From contig JAKNDB010000054.1 of assembly GCA_024305405.1 (NCBI GenBank), forward strand, positions 124,001 through 188,000: 64,000 nucleotides of DNA, in the 5' to 3' direction. Below the pieces are notes generated by a model. The model saw nothing but the letters and a program-made list of their open reading frames with translations, made no database searches and was not told the origin of the DNA. Position numbers and translations under genes: made by a program. Of this stretch, positions 1-13,119 are shown one piece after another; positions within the stretch are counted from its first letter, which is position 1; each line of letters begins with the position of its first letter. Origin of the DNA: Dirofilaria immitis (taxonomy: Eukaryota > Nematoda > Chromadorea > Rhabditida > Onchocercidae).

Positions 1-133
1 CATCTCCACGAAAAATTAGATTCTTTTCTAAAGAAAAAAATTAAATTGGGGTTCAATATAAGAAAATCCATGGAAAAAGTAATGCTATTTATCGTGGAGA
101 ACTGGACAGAAGTCAGTCCTTATAAAGGATCAA

Positions 134-1989
134 TTAGTTGCTAGGATTCTCAGATTCTGATCCTCCTTGTTCTGGAAAAGGAACACCAAATTTGGATCGA
201 TGTGCTGCATTCTTTGCAGGAATTAGTATTTCATGATGAACATACGATTCACAAGGATAACACCACACTGAAAGATCAGTTAAACTTAGTGCCATCGAAT
301 GACCAGTACGCATCTGATGATGCACTGCATGACCCTCCACGTAACGGCTACAGTTAACCTGGAATAAAAGTTTATTTTGCTTAATATATATAATAAACAT
401 CCAAATTACAATGTCTATTTCCGAAGATCTTCAGTATAATATAAATAAAAAGTAATTCATAACAAGAAACGAAATGAACTCAATAGCCAAAAATTGTCAT
501 TTTTCATCAAAATGATTGTTGTCATATATATATTGAAAGCAACAAATAAGAGGGCATGTAATCTGATTTAGCAAGATATAAATGTTTTTTTTACACTATG
601 TCGACATGATAATGTCATATTTTTCAAATAAATCACACTTGAATTATAAAGAACATACAAACCGAGTAGCAAGTTAAGCAAACCCATTGTTCCTCACTAG
701 AATGACATTCCGAACAAGATGCTTGTGCATCAAGACCTTCAACAGGAAGTTCTCTAATCTGAAATTATAATTATTGAGGATGTGAAATAATTTCTGAAAA
801 TAGTGTAAAGCATATTTTATAAATCACTATAAACGTTATGCCTATTAACTCTTTTGCTGCACAACTTTAACACCAATGAGATGATACTACACTGGATTAT
901 AACTTTAAAAAGGCAACTAGTGATGCTGGTAGTAAAGCTATAAAAACGAAACAAAACTCTTTGCAGTATAATTCAGTTTTTACCAACAGAACTACGTAAA
1001 TAATTCCTGAAGTTCTCGAAAAAAATAATTATCATATGCCGATATGCATTTAAATGATTGCTAATTAAAACTTTCGTTACATTGAATTTAGATCATCCAG
1101 GATTAATTTCTACTACATAATAGCTCCATTTAGTTAAAACTGTATTTCGATTTAATAAAAATAAGATGAGGAAAATCTTTTCTTCATTTTTCATAAGTTT
1201 CTTTTGTCCTTATCTTATATTTCTCGTATATTCCTATCATTTTAGCAAAATCAAATAAATAATTGTTAACATTACGAAAATAAATCAATTTGAAGATCAA
1301 GAAATTATACTACTTCCTAAAACAAAATTACGCTTTCGAACTTTTACAAATGACCTAACGAATTGACCTAACAATATTGACCTAACGAATTTCGAAAATT
1401 CTTGACAATGAAAGCCACTGATTTGCGTCAAAAATAATAAAAGTAATTTGAATACCTCAACTAAATGTGGACATTCACGTAATGGAACGACAGTGTGCAT
1501 AATCACTTGATCGTTCACTTCTGACGATGTTGGTGTTGATGAAGTTGTCGGCGGTCCTCTTTGCTGCAAGTCATATTTTCCCTTTGTCTTTCTCAGTGTA
1601 GATAATGATATTTCACTTCAATGTTAACCTAAACTCAGATTCTCAGCAAAAATTCCAAATAATTCGAGAATATCCTAACCACAACCACCCACCACATCAC
1701 CTGACCTTACCTACTGCCCGCAACCTTTCTTCGTATACTTCTTCGCTCTCCGACCCCACAACCTCAAATTATCCCGCTCAGTTCACCTCTGCATCTTTCG
1801 AGTTTATAATTCCATAACAGGTGTCACTGTGAAACTCATATCCAATATTTCATTTTTCAGCTTTCGTGCCGTTAGTGCAGTAATTAGTGGGGACATGTGG
1901 ACGTAATAATTCTTGAGTTCTGGAATTAGGTCTTGAGAATTTTTACGTGCATGATGATATTGGCACAATCTGATTGAATCTCCCAGCAT
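134..1989 (-). CDS. HDAC6-type UBP zinc finger protein, no deacetylase domain seen
   Basis: The C-terminal half is a ZnF-UBP domain closest to that of HDAC6, which binds free ubiquitin C-termini. It is spread over exons at about 1456-1590 (CPHLVE), 663-758 (SCSEC, then VCLTC) and 134-358 (CSRYVEGHAVHH, TGH, WCYPCESYVHH). The metal-binding Cys/His set looks complete and the frame runs to TAA at 134-136. An N-terminal exon runs from an acceptor at about 2010, with ATG at 1987-1989, and encodes a basic helical stretch. Its junction to the zinc-finger exons is not clear, because no clean donor/acceptor pair keeps frame between about 1590 and 1850. HDAC6 normally has two deacetylase domains ahead of this finger. 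None is visible on this strand up to 13 kb, and UBAC2 begins head to head about 300 bp upstream. It is either a stand-alone ubiquitin-binding protein or the 3' end of a gene whose earlier exons I cannot see. Confidence 0.7.
1351..1392. repeat. Short triple direct repeat in intron
   Basis: Three copies of a TGACCTAAC(GAATT) unit of about 13-15 bp lie in the intron after the CPHLVE exon. It is a small local duplication with no coding role that I can see. Confidence 0.6.
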
Positions 1990-2286
1990 ATTTGGATTAT
2001 TTGTTGAAAACTGAAAAGAAATTCTAAAAGATATTATAGAGGAAAAGATTAAGCTAATGTTCCTACAACTATCAATGATTAAGAAATTAAACTAACCGAT
2101 ATATAAGAAGAGAGAAAGTAGATGAATTGGAATTGTGTAGCTATTATTGCATTCTTAAATATTTTAGGATCGATGATGCATTTCAAATTTCCATTCTTTC
2201 CTAATTCCTTGAATCTGAAAGCATGCTAATAATCTTAAGATAACTTAATAGAATATTTTCCTTTAATAGATTTTATTATTTTAGGT

Positions 2287-4916
2287 ATGATTCATGCAAG
2301 GAGAGGACAGTATCAAATGCAAAATCAAGACTTATTCAGATATGCTCCAATCACAAAAGCATGGTAAATTTTTCATTTTCGAGATTTTTTCAACATTTTT
2401 GCCTCGAAATCAATCTTTTGCTGATAGAATTGTTGATATAGTCTTATTGCACTGGTTAAGCAATTCGTATTTGGTTAAGAATGTAGTTAATTAAGAAGAA
2501 TTGATTAGGATGATACGATAAAATGAGAAGTGTCTTAACTCCACTACTAAATTCCTCCCATTTTTTTCACAGTCTTTCAATTATAATTAATAGTTTAGGA
2601 CTTATATTGCCTTTAATAATGGCAATACAAAAATGAGACTTTTCTTGGAAAGGAAAAATGAGCTTTTTCGAAAATTTATATAATTTCAGGTTGTTAATCA
2701 CACTGTTCAGTTCTATCGTCTGTATGTTTTTAAATATCTATGATTTTAATTCTTGGATTGCTCCGTCATTAGGAAATATCATCTCAGTGAAAGGAGTAAG
2801 CATTTGAAGCATAGCTTTATCTGTAACCTCACTGTAACTATTAATCATTAATTGACAAATAATAATTTATTTTTACTAGTGTCAGTTGATCTATATAGTA
2901 AAAATCATGATGGTAATTCATTTTTGGTAGTAATTGTCAATATTGGTAACTAATTCAAAGCGCTTTTAGATTTTACAGATGATTTCATCGAAATTAGTTT
3001 TCCAAAATCCTTCATTACTTATAAGTGGATTAATCTTATTGTATTACGGTCGACTGGTGGAACGTCGCTTCGGTTCCTGCAAATTTATGGTACGTTATTT
3101 GTGTTTTATATTTTATGCTCAAATTATGAAGTTCTCTTCTTTAAATTACGATCATGACGTTATGTGATTGCATAACCTGCATTACAAAGTGGAGTTGCGG
3201 ACCATAAAGTGCTGTGAAATAGAATAAACTTTTGGATATCGATAGAAATTGGTGAATTAGATCATCCATTATATGGAATTCTATCGCTACCATTAATATT
3301 TTGTAGATATCCAGTAATTATAAATCATATTTCTTTTCCAAATCTTGGTGTAATTAGAAGTATCATCAAATTAGTTATGAGATAATTATTTGCAGAACTT
3401 TATTTTATTCAATTTTCTCCATGCAACTTGCACGGAGATAGCTATTTATTTTATTCTCTCATGGTTTTATGGTTATAATTCATCAACTATTTATTTTATT
3501 ATTGGACCATTTGATTTGATCACTGCACTATATCTAACTTATATAAAGGAAATACCATTAGTTCCATATGGCAGTATATTTGGTCTGTCATTATCAGCGC
3601 ACAGCTTTCCGTTCATTATGTTTATTCAGGTTCTTTTTGTTATTGATTTTATTTCTAGTGAAAACACAAATTGTTGAAGCAAAAATTTATGCTCTCCTGC
3701 TTAAAATTTGATGGCGAGAGGATAAATTTGGTAATCGTTCCTTAATATTTCATTCAGTTAAAACATTCAAGATAAAGAAAACTTTTTTTTCTGGGCCAAA
3801 ACTTCTGATGTTATTCGAAACATGAATTGTATTTCGAATTTCTAACTATTTCTAATGGTTAAATGACCCGTTCATTTTCAGTTCTTATTTATTTCAGCTA
3901 TTCGAACTGTCAAAGCCGGTTATAATTGCATTTATCGGGGTGCTTTAAGTGTTCTCTTGTATCAACAATTTTTTACAAACGTTAATTTCTTACCGAATTT
4001 CTTTGTTCAACTGTTTCGTTCCACTTCAAACCCAGTTGGTTGGCTATTTCAGAAATTTGCCGAATGCGGTGAATTTGGAAGAGAGGTTAGTTTATCCATT
4101 GAAATTAGAAAGAAAATTTTTGATTAGTTCAAACGGAATTGTTTTGTAAATTTGATGTATACAAAATTCTACTAAGATTTGTGATTTTTGCAGGGAAGTA
4201 TTTTGCCAGTAGCAGCAACAATTGAAAGGCAACGAATAGATATTTTGGATAACTACGAAAGGAGATTGATGTTTGGGCAGATGCAACAAGTTTACAGAAA
4301 TGAACGAGTAAGATGTTTTTGCATTTTCTGTAAATTATGTTTGAGATGGACGGTTTGTAATTTAAACATTTTGCATAATAAATTTAAAAATCAAATATAT
4401 TTTGCCATTTTAATTTCACTTAAATGGAGTAAGCTTTAAATGTTAGTGAAGTCGATTTATCGCGTCAAAATTAATCAATCACTTAAACAGATGTTGCGTA
4501 GAGAATAAACACACCGCAGTTTCAGGCTCGTGGTAATGATGACCAACTTCATTTTTTGAATCGATTGTTGGGCAGAGCACCGCCTGGTATTTTTGCGAAC
4601 TCCTTTTCTATGCTTTCAGGAAATGCTGTTGCATAAATTAAATAGAAGAAATGAATATGAGCGTATTTTTTTCGGATCTTAATCCTACAACTTCTAAAAC
4701 CTCTCAGTAATATGTCTTCGATTTTGATTTTTGCAATAAAAGATAAATGGCTTACCTATTCTTAGCATCATTTAGGGAATGCACCGGCTAGCGAAGACCA
4801 AATACGTCGACTCGTAGATATGGGTCTTGGATCTCGGGAAGATGTTAGGAAGCTTTACAGCAATGTGGTAATGATGCTTCTGAAGCGGCTAATTTGTTAT
4901 TGCATAACAGACGTTG
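2287..4916 (+). CDS. UBAC2: UBAC2 homologue (rhomboid-like ER membrane protein with UBA domain)
   Basis: This is an ER multi-pass rhomboid-like pseudoprotease with a C-terminal ubiquitin-binding UBA domain. In the family it acts in ER-associated degradation and lipid-droplet protein control. Exons: 2287-2363 (RYAPITKAW), 2690-2795, 2880-2912, 2979-3089 (LVERRFGSCKFM, family motif FERRYGSRKF), 3396-3629, 3898-4085, 4194-4307 (ERQRIDILDNYERRLMF), 4526-4586 and 4776-4916 (UBA: DQIRRLVDMGLGSRED, then ALQQCGNDASEAANLLLHNRR end). Splice phases agree throughout. The start ATG follows an acceptor-like TTATTTTAG. Two frame breaks, in the G run at 3937-3940 and the GG at 4848-4849, are each cured by one extra G, so they are probably assembly errors. 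The TrpArg pair common in the second helix is not conserved. Confidence 0.85.
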
Positions 4917-6353
4917 AACATCTTATTAACTAATTTCATCGTTTAGTTCAAGCCATGATTTATTTATTATACGTAATAATTTTCATTTCTCTAGAAACGC
5001 AGCGTGTGATTGAATTAAGCGTTTGTTTAGTCTTTTTTTTTTCTGATTTCCTTTATTTCTTCTCTCGCCTTTTTCTTTTTAAAATTCACTCATAACAAAA
5101 GATTCTAATTTTTTTCTTATATATGGTAATTTTAATTTATTTTATTTTTTCATTTGGTTATTTTATCAAATTCTTGTGAATTTGCTGTTGATATATTATA
5201 TATTTTCGTACTTATTTTATTTTTATTTGTTTTATATAATGTCCGTGTAAATATTAATAATCAACCGAAGTAGATTGAAACAAGTAAATAAAATGCAGCT
5301 GTTTTAGTAAGAAAAGACATTTTGAGCAGTTCTAGATCGTATCAACAGTTATTCTTCATAATTGTCGATATAGGGTTACTTCATACATGATTGATTTATA
5401 CTCTAAAATAAACTGCGTTAAACTTGTGGTTTTTTCGCAATTATAAAAGAAAAGTTAAGAAGAGAGAAAAGTAGACAGGAAGGTTACTTCTTTAAACTTC
5501 TTATGCTATCATTTATATTCATTTTTTTCTGATGAAAATTTGTAAAATTATTTTTGGGATTGTTTAAAGTTGAAGTCGCTCTTCTACTTTGACTATATTC
5601 CGATGAAATTATGGTAGTTTAATCTTAATTGGTTTTTTTATAATCTCTTGATTTAAATTTTCAATTTTCAAGTGATTTTTAAATAACTTTGGGAAAAGTT
5701 TAAAATATTGTTTCAATTTTATTAAACTTATTTCTCTCTTCATGTCTAGTAAGGTAAATAAATGTGTCATATTCTTGCCCTTTATGAAAGTTATCTTAAA
5801 ATTTTTAATGATCTCAATTGATATTTTCTCATAAGAATTGAACTCTATTGTTTGCTTGGTTAAGTTTGCTATGGTTTAAACGTTTGCTATAATTTTATTA
5901 GGTGAGTAGTTATTATTCTTTTGCTTTTCATTTTTAAGATGTTTATTATAATTTCTTTCATCTTTTAAACTATTCGATATTTTAATATTTAATAAAAAAA
6001 TTCCACTAAAATGCAATTTTAAAATCGGTATTCATTCTTGAACTACATACTTATCAGCATGTTCTGTTACAGATTCCAATCTTGGAATTTTTGGATTACT
6101 ATTTTAAAATAGGGTGATTTATTATGTTCCATATGCTTGAAATAAATGAATAAATATCTTTAAAGTTTTGTAAGATGATCGTGATCGATTTGAATACACA
6201 TTTTGTTTAGAATGATTAAGGAAAATATTGAGATGTTAGTGTATGTTTGTTGGATCATTTGTGATCGTCATGGTTAGATATTTTGAAATAAAGATGCCTG
6301 TCAAATCGTTTATTGGTTGAGGGATTTTATTAAACTATCTGAATTTCAGTAAA
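4917..6353. other. Intergenic, T-rich; no gene seen
   Basis: UBAC2 3' flank and TFIIF-beta upstream region. It is T-rich with scattered AATAAA-like signals. A T-rich AATTTCAG at 6342-6349, five bases before the next ATG, is a good trans-splice acceptor candidate. Confidence 0.5.
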
Positions 6354-8632
6354 ATGAGTTCCAATGGTAAGCGGAAATTCAGCGATCGTGTAGATAGCGA
6401 TTGTGCGAAGCGAGGAGTATGGCTTGTCAAGGTAAGCTTCAATGGTTCTCGTTGCATGCGCGAGCAATTAAATAATCATAATTCATATAAATGATCGGTT
6501 ACTGAAGCTTGACGGAAATTTGGTCGGGACGAAGTGACTTCATAGTTATATTTATCCGTTTTGCAACTATTCCGGTGATACCTTCGTAAATTGGAGCACA
6601 AGCTGATTCCGTATGTTGTATGCTGAATGCTATTTGCAAGAATTCTAGGCCACTATGGATTCCTTTCTTCTATCTAAAATATGAAAGAAGAAAATAGCTT
6701 CATCTTTCTAATAGTGTTTTTTACCTTTTTTCCTTTTTTGATATTAATATGTTCAGTCTTGCACTATATATATTTTCATATTGATTAGGATAAATTTATA
6801 GGTGCCGAGATATTTATCGGAAATGTGGGAGAAGAACGTCGGCCATGATGTTGGCAGATTGGTAATTAAAACAGCAAATGGAAAAACTGATTTAATATTT
6901 AAAAGCAATACAAATTTGCTTGAAATGAATTCAGGTTTTCATGCTTTTCATTATTTATTGATTAGTTTTCGTCGTTCTATTTCTCTACTTTAATTTTTTA
7001 GATATATGGAAATCTATACAGTGTCGCATGTATGATATTGGATCTTTTTAAGTGACCAAAAATCATTTCTCCTCATTTCATGTTATCCACATTGAGTTCA
7101 ATTTATTTATATTAATTTATTGAGTTTTCTTTAGGTCATGACAAAGAGGCTTCATCATCAGACTCGTTGCTGAATCCTCCATCCGGAAACAGTCCATCAG
7201 TATTGCGTAGTAATCGAATTGGTCCTGTAAAAATAAACAAGCAAGTTTTACGATACCAAGTGAACACAGTTTTGTCATCAGGGATATAAGGAATCAATCG
7301 CTAGCCGTACTTTGTGAAGGTGTCTTTATATTTATATTCATAATAATTTTAATTTTTTTAGTTTAGTTAAGATTATTTCATTGATTTCCTTTAAAGATTC
7401 ACGTTTCGCTTATACTAATTGTTGAATTATTCAGATAAAAGTGGTTTGAATGAAGACGCTGACATCTGCTCCGGTCGTTTAAGCATTGAAGGAAGAGTTG
7501 TGAAAAAGCAGATTGCAGACCTCCTCAAACAGCTGATTATATGCGAATGAAAATGTGAATTTTACAAATCTTAATTTTCTTAATTTGTTATCAAATATTT
7601 AAAGGTGAGAATTCTATTTATAAGTATATGCTTTCATGTGTAAATTATGTAATCCATGAAATTAGTTCTTTGTTCATGATAAAAATTTTGCAGAAAACAA
7701 ATAGAAAAGAGTAGTCAACCAAAACGGCATGTAAAACAAATGGAAAAAGCTGAAGTGAAATTCAAGCCTATTGCTGTTCATGCGGAAATGGTTTGCTTCT
7801 AACTACTGTGATTTTCCTTCATTTAAAAAATTTCGTTGGCAAATTTAGGAACGCGGTTAGTATCTCAAGCAGAAAATTCGATATTTCGAAGTTATTTTGT
7901 TTTTTTCCAGTTAGCAAGAGAGAAGCAAAAGAAAGAAGGGGCAAAAACAGTTCAGTGCTGACAAGGATGTCGTTCGACAAGCAGTGTTCCATGCTTTCGA
8001 AAAACATCAATATTATCGATTGGTCGATTTACAGAAACTTACCAGTCAGCCTCCGGTTTGTTTTATTCAGTTCATTCAAATTTTTAATAAATACTTCTCA
8101 CAAAATTATTTATAAATGATCTCTTTGAATATCGATTAAAAGATAAAGCTAAAAATACTTCGTATACATTCCTACCTCGTTATAATGAGCACTATTTTTA
8201 CTTATTGATCTGATTCTCATATTTCTTTTATTTCGAAATTCTTAATCTTTCGAAGAGCGAAATTAAATTCTAATAATGCTTGCTGCGCTTCTTACTTTGA
8301 AACATTATTTTTGATTTATTTTTATATATTTTCCTTAGTTTATTTTACAAACCGGCTTACTTTTGATCTTTTTATTTAACATTAATTAGTAGTCATCTTA
8401 AAACAACTTTTTCGATACTGGTCCTGACCTAGATTTCAAATTCGTAATAACTTGTCCCAATTTGTAGGGATTTGTTAAAGAAATATTGACAGAAATCGCT
8501 GTATATAATACAATGCCACCACACAAATCGATGTGGGAGCTAAAACCGGAATATCGAAGTTATCGTAAGGATAAAAAGAAACAGAATAAAAATATTTTTT
8601 TTTACACGGTCTCAGTAAAAATCGTAAAATGA
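6354..8632 (+). CDS. GTF2F2: Transcription initiation factor IIF subunit beta (RAP30)
   Basis: This is the small subunit of TFIIF, which delivers RNA polymerase II to the pre-initiation complex. Exons: 6354-6431 (GVWLVK), 6802-6934 (VPRYLSEMWEK, GRLVI), 7135-7319, 7435-7554 (GRLSIEGRVVKK), 7694-7790 (IEKSSQPKRHVKQMEK), 7911-8055 (winged helix: AVFHAFEKHQYYRLVDL) and 8468-8632 (VKEILTEIAVYN, KSMWELKPEYRSY). Order and spacing match human RAP30: dimerisation domain, linker, then DNA-binding winged helix. Start: ATG after a TTTCAG acceptor. Frame breaks in homopolymers at about 7270-7273, 7503-7507, 7938-7941 and 7943-7947 are each repaired by one added base. The last 20 residues after PEYRSYRKDKKK read through a T9 run and may be wrong. 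Confidence 0.9.
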
Positions 8633-10432
8633 AATCCTTTATTTATATTAGCATATCGTCATCAGTGAGAACAATAGAAATTTCATTGCTTAAATGTATC
8701 AATATATTTAGAAATATTTTCATTAAACAACACTCATTCCTGTGATTATCTAATTAAGCAACTTTTTCCTTGATACAACTGATGAGTTTATCAGCCTTTT
8801 GCTTGGAATGATTTTTTAGAGACTTATTAATTTTGCTGGAACAATATTCATTGAAATCGTTCTTGCGTCAATTAATATTCCCTACCAGTTCATTGCGATG
8901 GGCGATTTGTGCCCGAAAATATCATCGCTATGCTTTATTCCACTAGTGTTTACACTATGTAAAGTTTATATCAAATTTCATGATAAAATATATGACAAAA
9001 CGATCGACCTTCAGAGAGATGGATACTTTGCTTGATTTTCGCTTAAATTTCTCATTTTGAAATTTTTAAGTATTTTAAACTCGAAAAATGGAAATAAAAA
9101 CTTATTTCACGTCTACATAACTGATATCATTGTCCCAAGTTCTACTCTGTTGATGACTGATCAGTTTGTATTTCACGCATTCACATATATGAAGCAAATT
9201 TATAGAGATCGAACAAATCATGGCATCTTTATTCTTTATCCTGACGCAGTTCGATCGGGATTTTGTGTTCAGTATATTGTGGAATATTTCTACATGAAAT
9301 TTAAGTATTAATCTGAGATAGAAAATATCAACATAAAATATATAAGCAAATTAAAAGAAAAAGATTTCTTGGAAATTAAAGAATTTGCAATTGGAAATTC
9401 TAAGCAGTTCTGTTCTTTGATCTTCACAAATCCAAGACCAATGGAAAGCACTAAATGCAATTAGTTAAGGAGAAAGAATATAATAATATATTTGATCTTT
9501 AATTTTTGCAAATTTTAAAGAGTTTTAATTAATTAGAGATAAGGAATAATAATATAGGATTCTAGAGTACGAAAGTTTTGAAAAAGACACTTTGTAGAAG
9601 TTAGTATTTATTAAAAATTAATTTAAGAGTAAGCAAAATAGAATGAGAAATCTCGGTCCTATTAATAATTCCTCTAGAAAAGTGATTAGCAAAGCAATGA
9701 GGAAATGTTTAACTAAGATATAATGGTAATCATATAGCCATATTCTCTTAAAAATAACGAATCTTAAAGTATTGTAGTAGTACTAAGTTGTATTAATATT
9801 CTAGTGTTATTTGATCAATTCATTTCTCGATACTAACATGGCATGCAATCTATAATCATAGATTGATTATAGAATGCTGAAAGATCCGTAAAAATATTGG
9901 AGCTTTGTGGAAAGTCTTCCTTAAACCCTTAAATAAAATAAAAAAAAAAAAAAAAGATGAAATTAATATGTATAGACAAATATATTCCTTCAAAATTTCA
10001 TTTGTAAAAATCCTTAAAAGTAACAGAAAATATTGAAAATTGCATTGGTAGAATTTTTGGCAGTATATATTCGAAAAATCTAAAATAACTAAACATTTTC
10101 TTTCTATTCTTTTCTTATAGTATCTTTTAAATAATAAGAAGTAATTTGGAATTTAAATCGAAAGACTCACAAACTAAACAAAAAGTTGTTTTATCCTTGA
10201 TATTATGCATCTTTCTCAATCTTATATTCAATTCTATTCTAGTATTTACTTAATTATAAATCATAGGAATATCTTATGCTTATACTATTGGCTGATCTCA
10301 TTAATGATAATCATTCATGAGACATGAAAATAAAAAGAAAGAAAGAAAGAGATAATGAGATAAAATATAGGAAAGAAAATATTATGCATAGTTGAAAATA
10401 ATTATTCTAATAATTCAATGCAAATAAATATA
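8633..10432. other. Intergenic, AT-rich; no gene seen
   Basis: No conserved reading frame. An 84-codon plus-strand frame at 9057-9311 has no recognisable domain or splice context. It contains an A-rich homopolymer (about 9936-9954) and a short AAAG microsatellite near 10337-10352. Confidence 0.5.
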
Positions 10433-11077
10433 TCATACAATCATTCGTCTATTCCTTTGTTTTATACGCCATTTCTGAAAGCATTTATAACAGAGGAAAA
10501 TTGGAGCACATATGCAAATCGAACAACAGCAACATGCAACGATTAGAATAAAGCCAAATGTAACAAATACCATTCTGCAAATTTTTTTCTTACAAAATAT
10601 ATGAAATATTATTATTATTATTATTATATTTCCAAAATATTCTAATTGAAGAAATTATAATAAATTATATATAATAATCGTAATACTTAAATAATATAAT
10701 TTGATAGAAATATTCTATGAATTTTCTCTTTTACTCAAAAATAGAATAATCTCGAAGTGATCGATTGATCATATATCAGAGATTAAGCTACTTTGAAAAT
10801 TTATTAGCAAAATATTATATTTTAAACCTTTCTACCTTAACATATTTTAATTGATGAAAAGAAAAAAAAGAAAAAACTTACAAGCCCAATTGAGGAACAC
10901 ATGCAACTTTTGGTGATGGTGAATAGTTACAATGATCCGTAAGATAGCATGTAAAAAACATTCCTTTTACAAATTTCTTCATTTTCATAACATCTTACTA
11001 ATATTCCCGAAACTGATGATTTTCTTATTGGTATATCATCTTCCATTAATTCCGTTGTAACAGAGGAAATATAATCT
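10433..11077 (-). CDS. Small Cys-rich single-pass membrane protein, partial, function unknown
   Basis: Two exons can be joined: about 10882-11077 and 10433-10574. The donor is GTAAGT after GGGCTT and the acceptor TTTTTTTGCAG, with phases that fit. The 5' exon encodes an ectodomain-like piece with spaced cysteines (RCYENEEIC, then FTCYLTDHCNYSPSP, ending VACVPQLG). The 3' exon begins with a strong hydrophobic helix running into a cysteine cluster (IVACCCCSICICAPIFLCYKC) and a basic tail, ending TGA at 10433-10435. This is typical of small nematode Cys-rich transmembrane proteins of unknown role. The 5' exon changes frame at a T6 run near 10950, like other breaks in this window. No signal-peptide exon was found. 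Confidence 0.45.
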
Positions 11078-11544
11078 TAAGAATTTACTTATATAAATGA
11101 TAAGAATAAATGTAATATTCACAAAGACATCATAAATTATCAGAAATGTTGTTATTCAAAAAAAAAAGAAGGATAAATTAAATGATAATGATAATGTATG
11201 ATAATTGGAGAATTATTTCTTTAATAATTATTGAAAAATCAGAAAATACATATATCAGTTAATATAAACATTATAACCCTATAGATTTATCATAATTAAA
11301 AGTTTTCATAAAAAAAAAAATTAAGATAAAATTTACGCAATAATAGAACTAAATAAAGCACAATGAAATCCATCATATCATTTATTAATCGAATCATTAG
11401 CCAATAAACGCATCTGTATTTTTATCAGTATTCTGAAATATGGTTTCGCCAAAATATATCATTATCATTTTTCACTTAATCTTATGCATAGGCTAAACAC
11501 TGGAATTTTAATTTACTTCCATTATTTCTATCAGAAAATCCTAT

Positions 11545-11574
11545 CATGAAGTTTTTTTATTGAAAAACTTCATG
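11545..11574. repeat. Short inverted repeat (hairpin)
   Basis: The arms CATGAAGTTTTT and AAAAACTTCATG flank a loop of about 6 bases. The stem is perfect over 12 bp. No adjacent gene explains it. Confidence 0.6.
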
Positions 11575-12715
11575 AAATTATTCTCGAAATTCTTGTACTT
11601 CTTGAAAAGAACTTTTGCATTTCTGCGATTCAAAAAAACCACTAATTATCAGAAATATTAACGAATTAATTGACTGATTAAATAATATATTAATTAAAGA
11701 TGAAAAAATTTAGAAAGAAGAGAGAATTAAAAGTATTAAGATATAGAATAAACTTCAACTTCTAATGTTTATATAAAGGAATATTTTAAATTTATTTATT
11801 CTTTTTTATATCAAGTTTATTCAAGAACTGATAAAGCAAACAAATCATTTCATTATGATAGAAAACTCAAAAGCAATGATAAGCTATTCATAAAATAAAG
11901 TACAACTTGCTTAAGTTAATATTTAATATTTGAACAATATTTATTGCATTGTCAAATTACGTCCTAAAAATAGCGATGATTTTATGAACAATTTATCAAT
12001 TGCTTATCACGCTTATTATTGTTACCAATATTTTTAAATCAAATTTAACGTTCATTTAGAAGCTGAAATACAGTTTAAATTTCCCGTAATAATTATCTTT
12101 TTTTGCAGTATCATCACATCAATCATTTTCTAACATCATTATTTAGAGCCTTTCAGATCTTAAACTTTCCATGTTACATATGAACTTTAATTGATAAACA
12201 ATTACCATCTAAAAACTTTGGTAAAGTCTATCTATATTATAAGTAATACTTTATTCTCTATGTTGAAAAATAATATTTAGAACTTTGAAATAGGAATCAT
12301 AAAATATTTCAAAAAAGAAAAATCACAATTTCATAATATTGTTACTTTAGAAGTCATCGCTAAATTTTGAGAATCTCGAAATTCATTTAGATTGAAATAA
12401 ATAAAAAAATTTGCTCTCAGAAAGATTAAACAAGTGAAATCTATGTAATCAAAGAGGAATGCTGAATGATAAATAATATTTTTCAAAATATTTTTAACTT
12501 CTCATAAATCGTATTATAATAGGAAAAAAAAGTTTTATATTAAATTCGATACATTGTCAAAAAAAAAAAGAACAAAATATTAGAATATTCTAAGACTCTT
12601 TATATGAAAGAACAAAATTTAAATCAAAAGAAATTATAAATTCTTAATTAAAGTTGAATTTTACAAGAATTTACAGCTTTTTTATACTAATAAGTTAACA
12701 ATAAAGACATATAAT

Positions 12716-12736
12716 AATATATATATATATATATAA
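12716..12736. repeat. (AT)n microsatellite
   Basis: Uninterrupted alternating A and T of about 20 bases in intergenic DNA. Confidence 0.7.
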
Positions 12737-13119
12737 TCGACAATTTCGATTACAAATTTATAAATTATATATTTCAAACTTTTGTACTTTTTGATTATAT
12801 AAGTGAGAAGCGATGAATAAAATCAAATAATTCAATGCAAAAGATATATCTGAAATAAGCGTAAAAATGGAATAAAATTAACGTTTGCCAAAAAAATAAA
12901 AATTCCAAATCGATAATTATCGATAATCATCGTTATGAATTCGAATAATTTCAAATATATAAATTCAATTTTCTTATAAATATTTTTGATTACATTAAAT
13001 ATCACAGAAAGATTAAACGAATAAATAACATTTGATATACAAGCACAGTTAAGCAATTATCAAGAAATTTGAACTATTCGCTTCAGAAAAATATGAGAAA
13101 AGATTTTGAACTATTCGTG

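Larger units (their letters stand above)
11081..13119. other. Intergenic, AT-rich with hairpin and AT microsatellite; no gene seen
   Basis: Non-coding sequence between the membrane-protein gene and VPS33B. It holds a 12-bp-stem inverted repeat at about 11545-11574 and an (AT)n tract near 12716-12736. The minus-strand 74-codon frame at 12832-13056 is hydrophobic and low complexity, with no match that I recognise. Confidence 0.5.
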
